From NCBI GenBank assembly GCA_946480675.1, contig CAMLKS010000142.1, forward strand, positions 1 to 6,415: a stretch of DNA of 6,415 bases, in the 5' to 3' direction. Made by a program: the position numbers and the translations under genes. The notes beneath the pieces are model-generated. The model worked only from the letters and a program-made list of their open reading frames with translations, was not told the origin of the DNA and searched no databases. Source of the DNA: an uncultured Bacteroidota bacterium. GTDB lineage: Bacteria > Bacteroidota > Bacteroidia > Chitinophagales > Chitinophagaceae. How positions within the stretch are numbered: position 1 is the first letter of the stretch; every line of letters starts with the position of its first letter. Below are positions 5,991 to 6,415 of the stretch, piece by piece.

Positions 5991-6415
5991 ATGACAAAGG
6001 AGGAAGTAAAAAAAGAACAGGTAACGCTTCAACATATCACAGAGCGGCTGCAACCTTATTTTGCTACTATCAGGCAATATTGCATAGACCACCAGCAGAC
6101 CATAGCTGTTGCGGAAAGTGTCACCTCCGGTTTCATACAATTATTACTAAGCGCGGCTACAGATGCACGTTGTTTCTACCAGGGTGGCATTACCGCATAT
6201 AATACTGCGCAGAAAACAAGGCACCTGGATATTGAACCGATACAGGCCGATGCCTGCAATGCAGTAGCCAATAATATTGCTGTGGAGATGGCTGCAAACG
6301 TATGCGGCATGTTTTGCAGCCAAGTAGGCATAGGCATTCCCGGTTATGCCACACCGGTGCCCGAGCACGGCATAGAGGATATATATGCATACATGGCCAT
6401 CGTACAGAATGGAAA
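5991..6415 (+). CDS. CinA C-terminal-domain protein, PncC-like (3' end outside window)
   Basis: The reading frame from ATG at 5991 stays open to the window end (141 codons, incomplete). It matches the CinA C-terminal domain, whose characterised members (PncC) deamidate nicotinamide mononucleotide to nicotinate mononucleotide in pyridine-nucleotide recycling. TIAVAESVTSGFIQ at 37-50 aligns with the PncC motif TTAESCTGG: Ser43 and the Thr are kept, while Cys is Val and the first Gly is Ser. YQGGITAYNTAQK at 63-75 aligns with the FERGFVTYSNEAK strand, with Tyr70 and Lys75 retained. The usual GIAGP-Gly-Gly...KPVG loop is replaced by GIGIPGYATPVPEHGIEDIY (113-132). About 36 residues precede the motif, a little more than in E. 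coli PncC, and there is no N-terminal molybdopterin-binding-type CinA domain, so this is a stand-alone form. Activity is uncertain given the altered loop. No clear ribosome-binding site precedes the start. Confidence 0.85.
   Translation, partial: MTKEEVKKEQVTLQHITERLQPYFATIRQYCIDHQQTIAVAESVTSGFIQLLLSAATDARCFYQGGITAYNTAQKTRHLDIEPIQADACNAVANNIAVEMAANVCGMFCSQVGIGIPGYATPVPEHGIEDIYAYMAIVQNG

Noticed and set aside
5996..6003. Perfect Shine-Dalgarno-like AAAGGAGG
   Set aside because: It lies just inside the CinA-like gene, and no ATG, GTG or TTG follows at a useful distance; it simply encodes Lys-Glu-Glu near the N-terminus.
6147..6390. Minus-strand frames opposite the CinA-like gene
   Set aside because: The plus-strand frame from 5991 shows conserved family motifs in order; the opposite frames show none.

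Overview
The window looks like chromosomal DNA from a Bacteroidota bacterium, plausibly a Chitinophagaceae-like one. Four things suggest this: a Bacteroidota-style ECF sigma / FecR anti-sigma / TonB-dependent receptor cluster, a CarboxypepD_reg-like domain in the receptor between STN and plug, a general lack of strong Shine-Dalgarno sites, and moderate GC with frequent ATA isoleucine codons. No tRNA, rRNA, CRISPR array, insertion sequence or phage gene was seen. Seven genes fill the window; the first and last run off its edges.

Region 1 (1-3776, minus strand) is a complete trans-envelope signalling cassette, transcribed right to left. It comprises an ECF sigma-70 factor (3219-3776), a FecR-type membrane anti-sigma regulator (2199-3173) and a TonB-dependent outer-membrane receptor with an N-terminal STN signalling domain (start at 2195, open through base 1). 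By analogy with FecI-FecR-FecA, ligand binding at the receptor is passed by its periplasmic STN domain to the FecR C-terminus, which controls the sigma factor. The ligand is unknown, and no SusD-like partner lies inside the window. A 6+4 bp inverted repeat sits across the sigma stop codon, in the sigma-anti-sigma gap.

Region 2 (3777-4668) holds a 160 bp divergent intergenic stretch and then, on the plus strand, a DUF72/YecE-family TIM-barrel protein of unknown function. Its best start is 3937, well inside the longest possible frame.

Region 3 (4669-5917, minus strand) is a probable two-gene operon: a divergent soluble inorganic pyrophosphatase followed 10 bp later by a Nei/Fpg-type DNA glycosylase. 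The glycosylase stop codon directly abuts the DUF72 stop codon, with no bases between them.

Region 4 (5918-6415) is a 73 bp divergent promoter gap followed by the 5' part of a stand-alone CinA C-terminal-domain (PncC-like) gene on the plus strand. Its catalytic-type Ser/Tyr/Lys are kept, but its signature motif and glycine loop are altered.

I did not find a clearly new system. The features most worth a second look are the altered active sites of the pyrophosphatase and the CinA-like protein, the hydrophobic tail of the sigma factor, the matching domains at the FecR/receptor junction, and the intercistronic hairpin.
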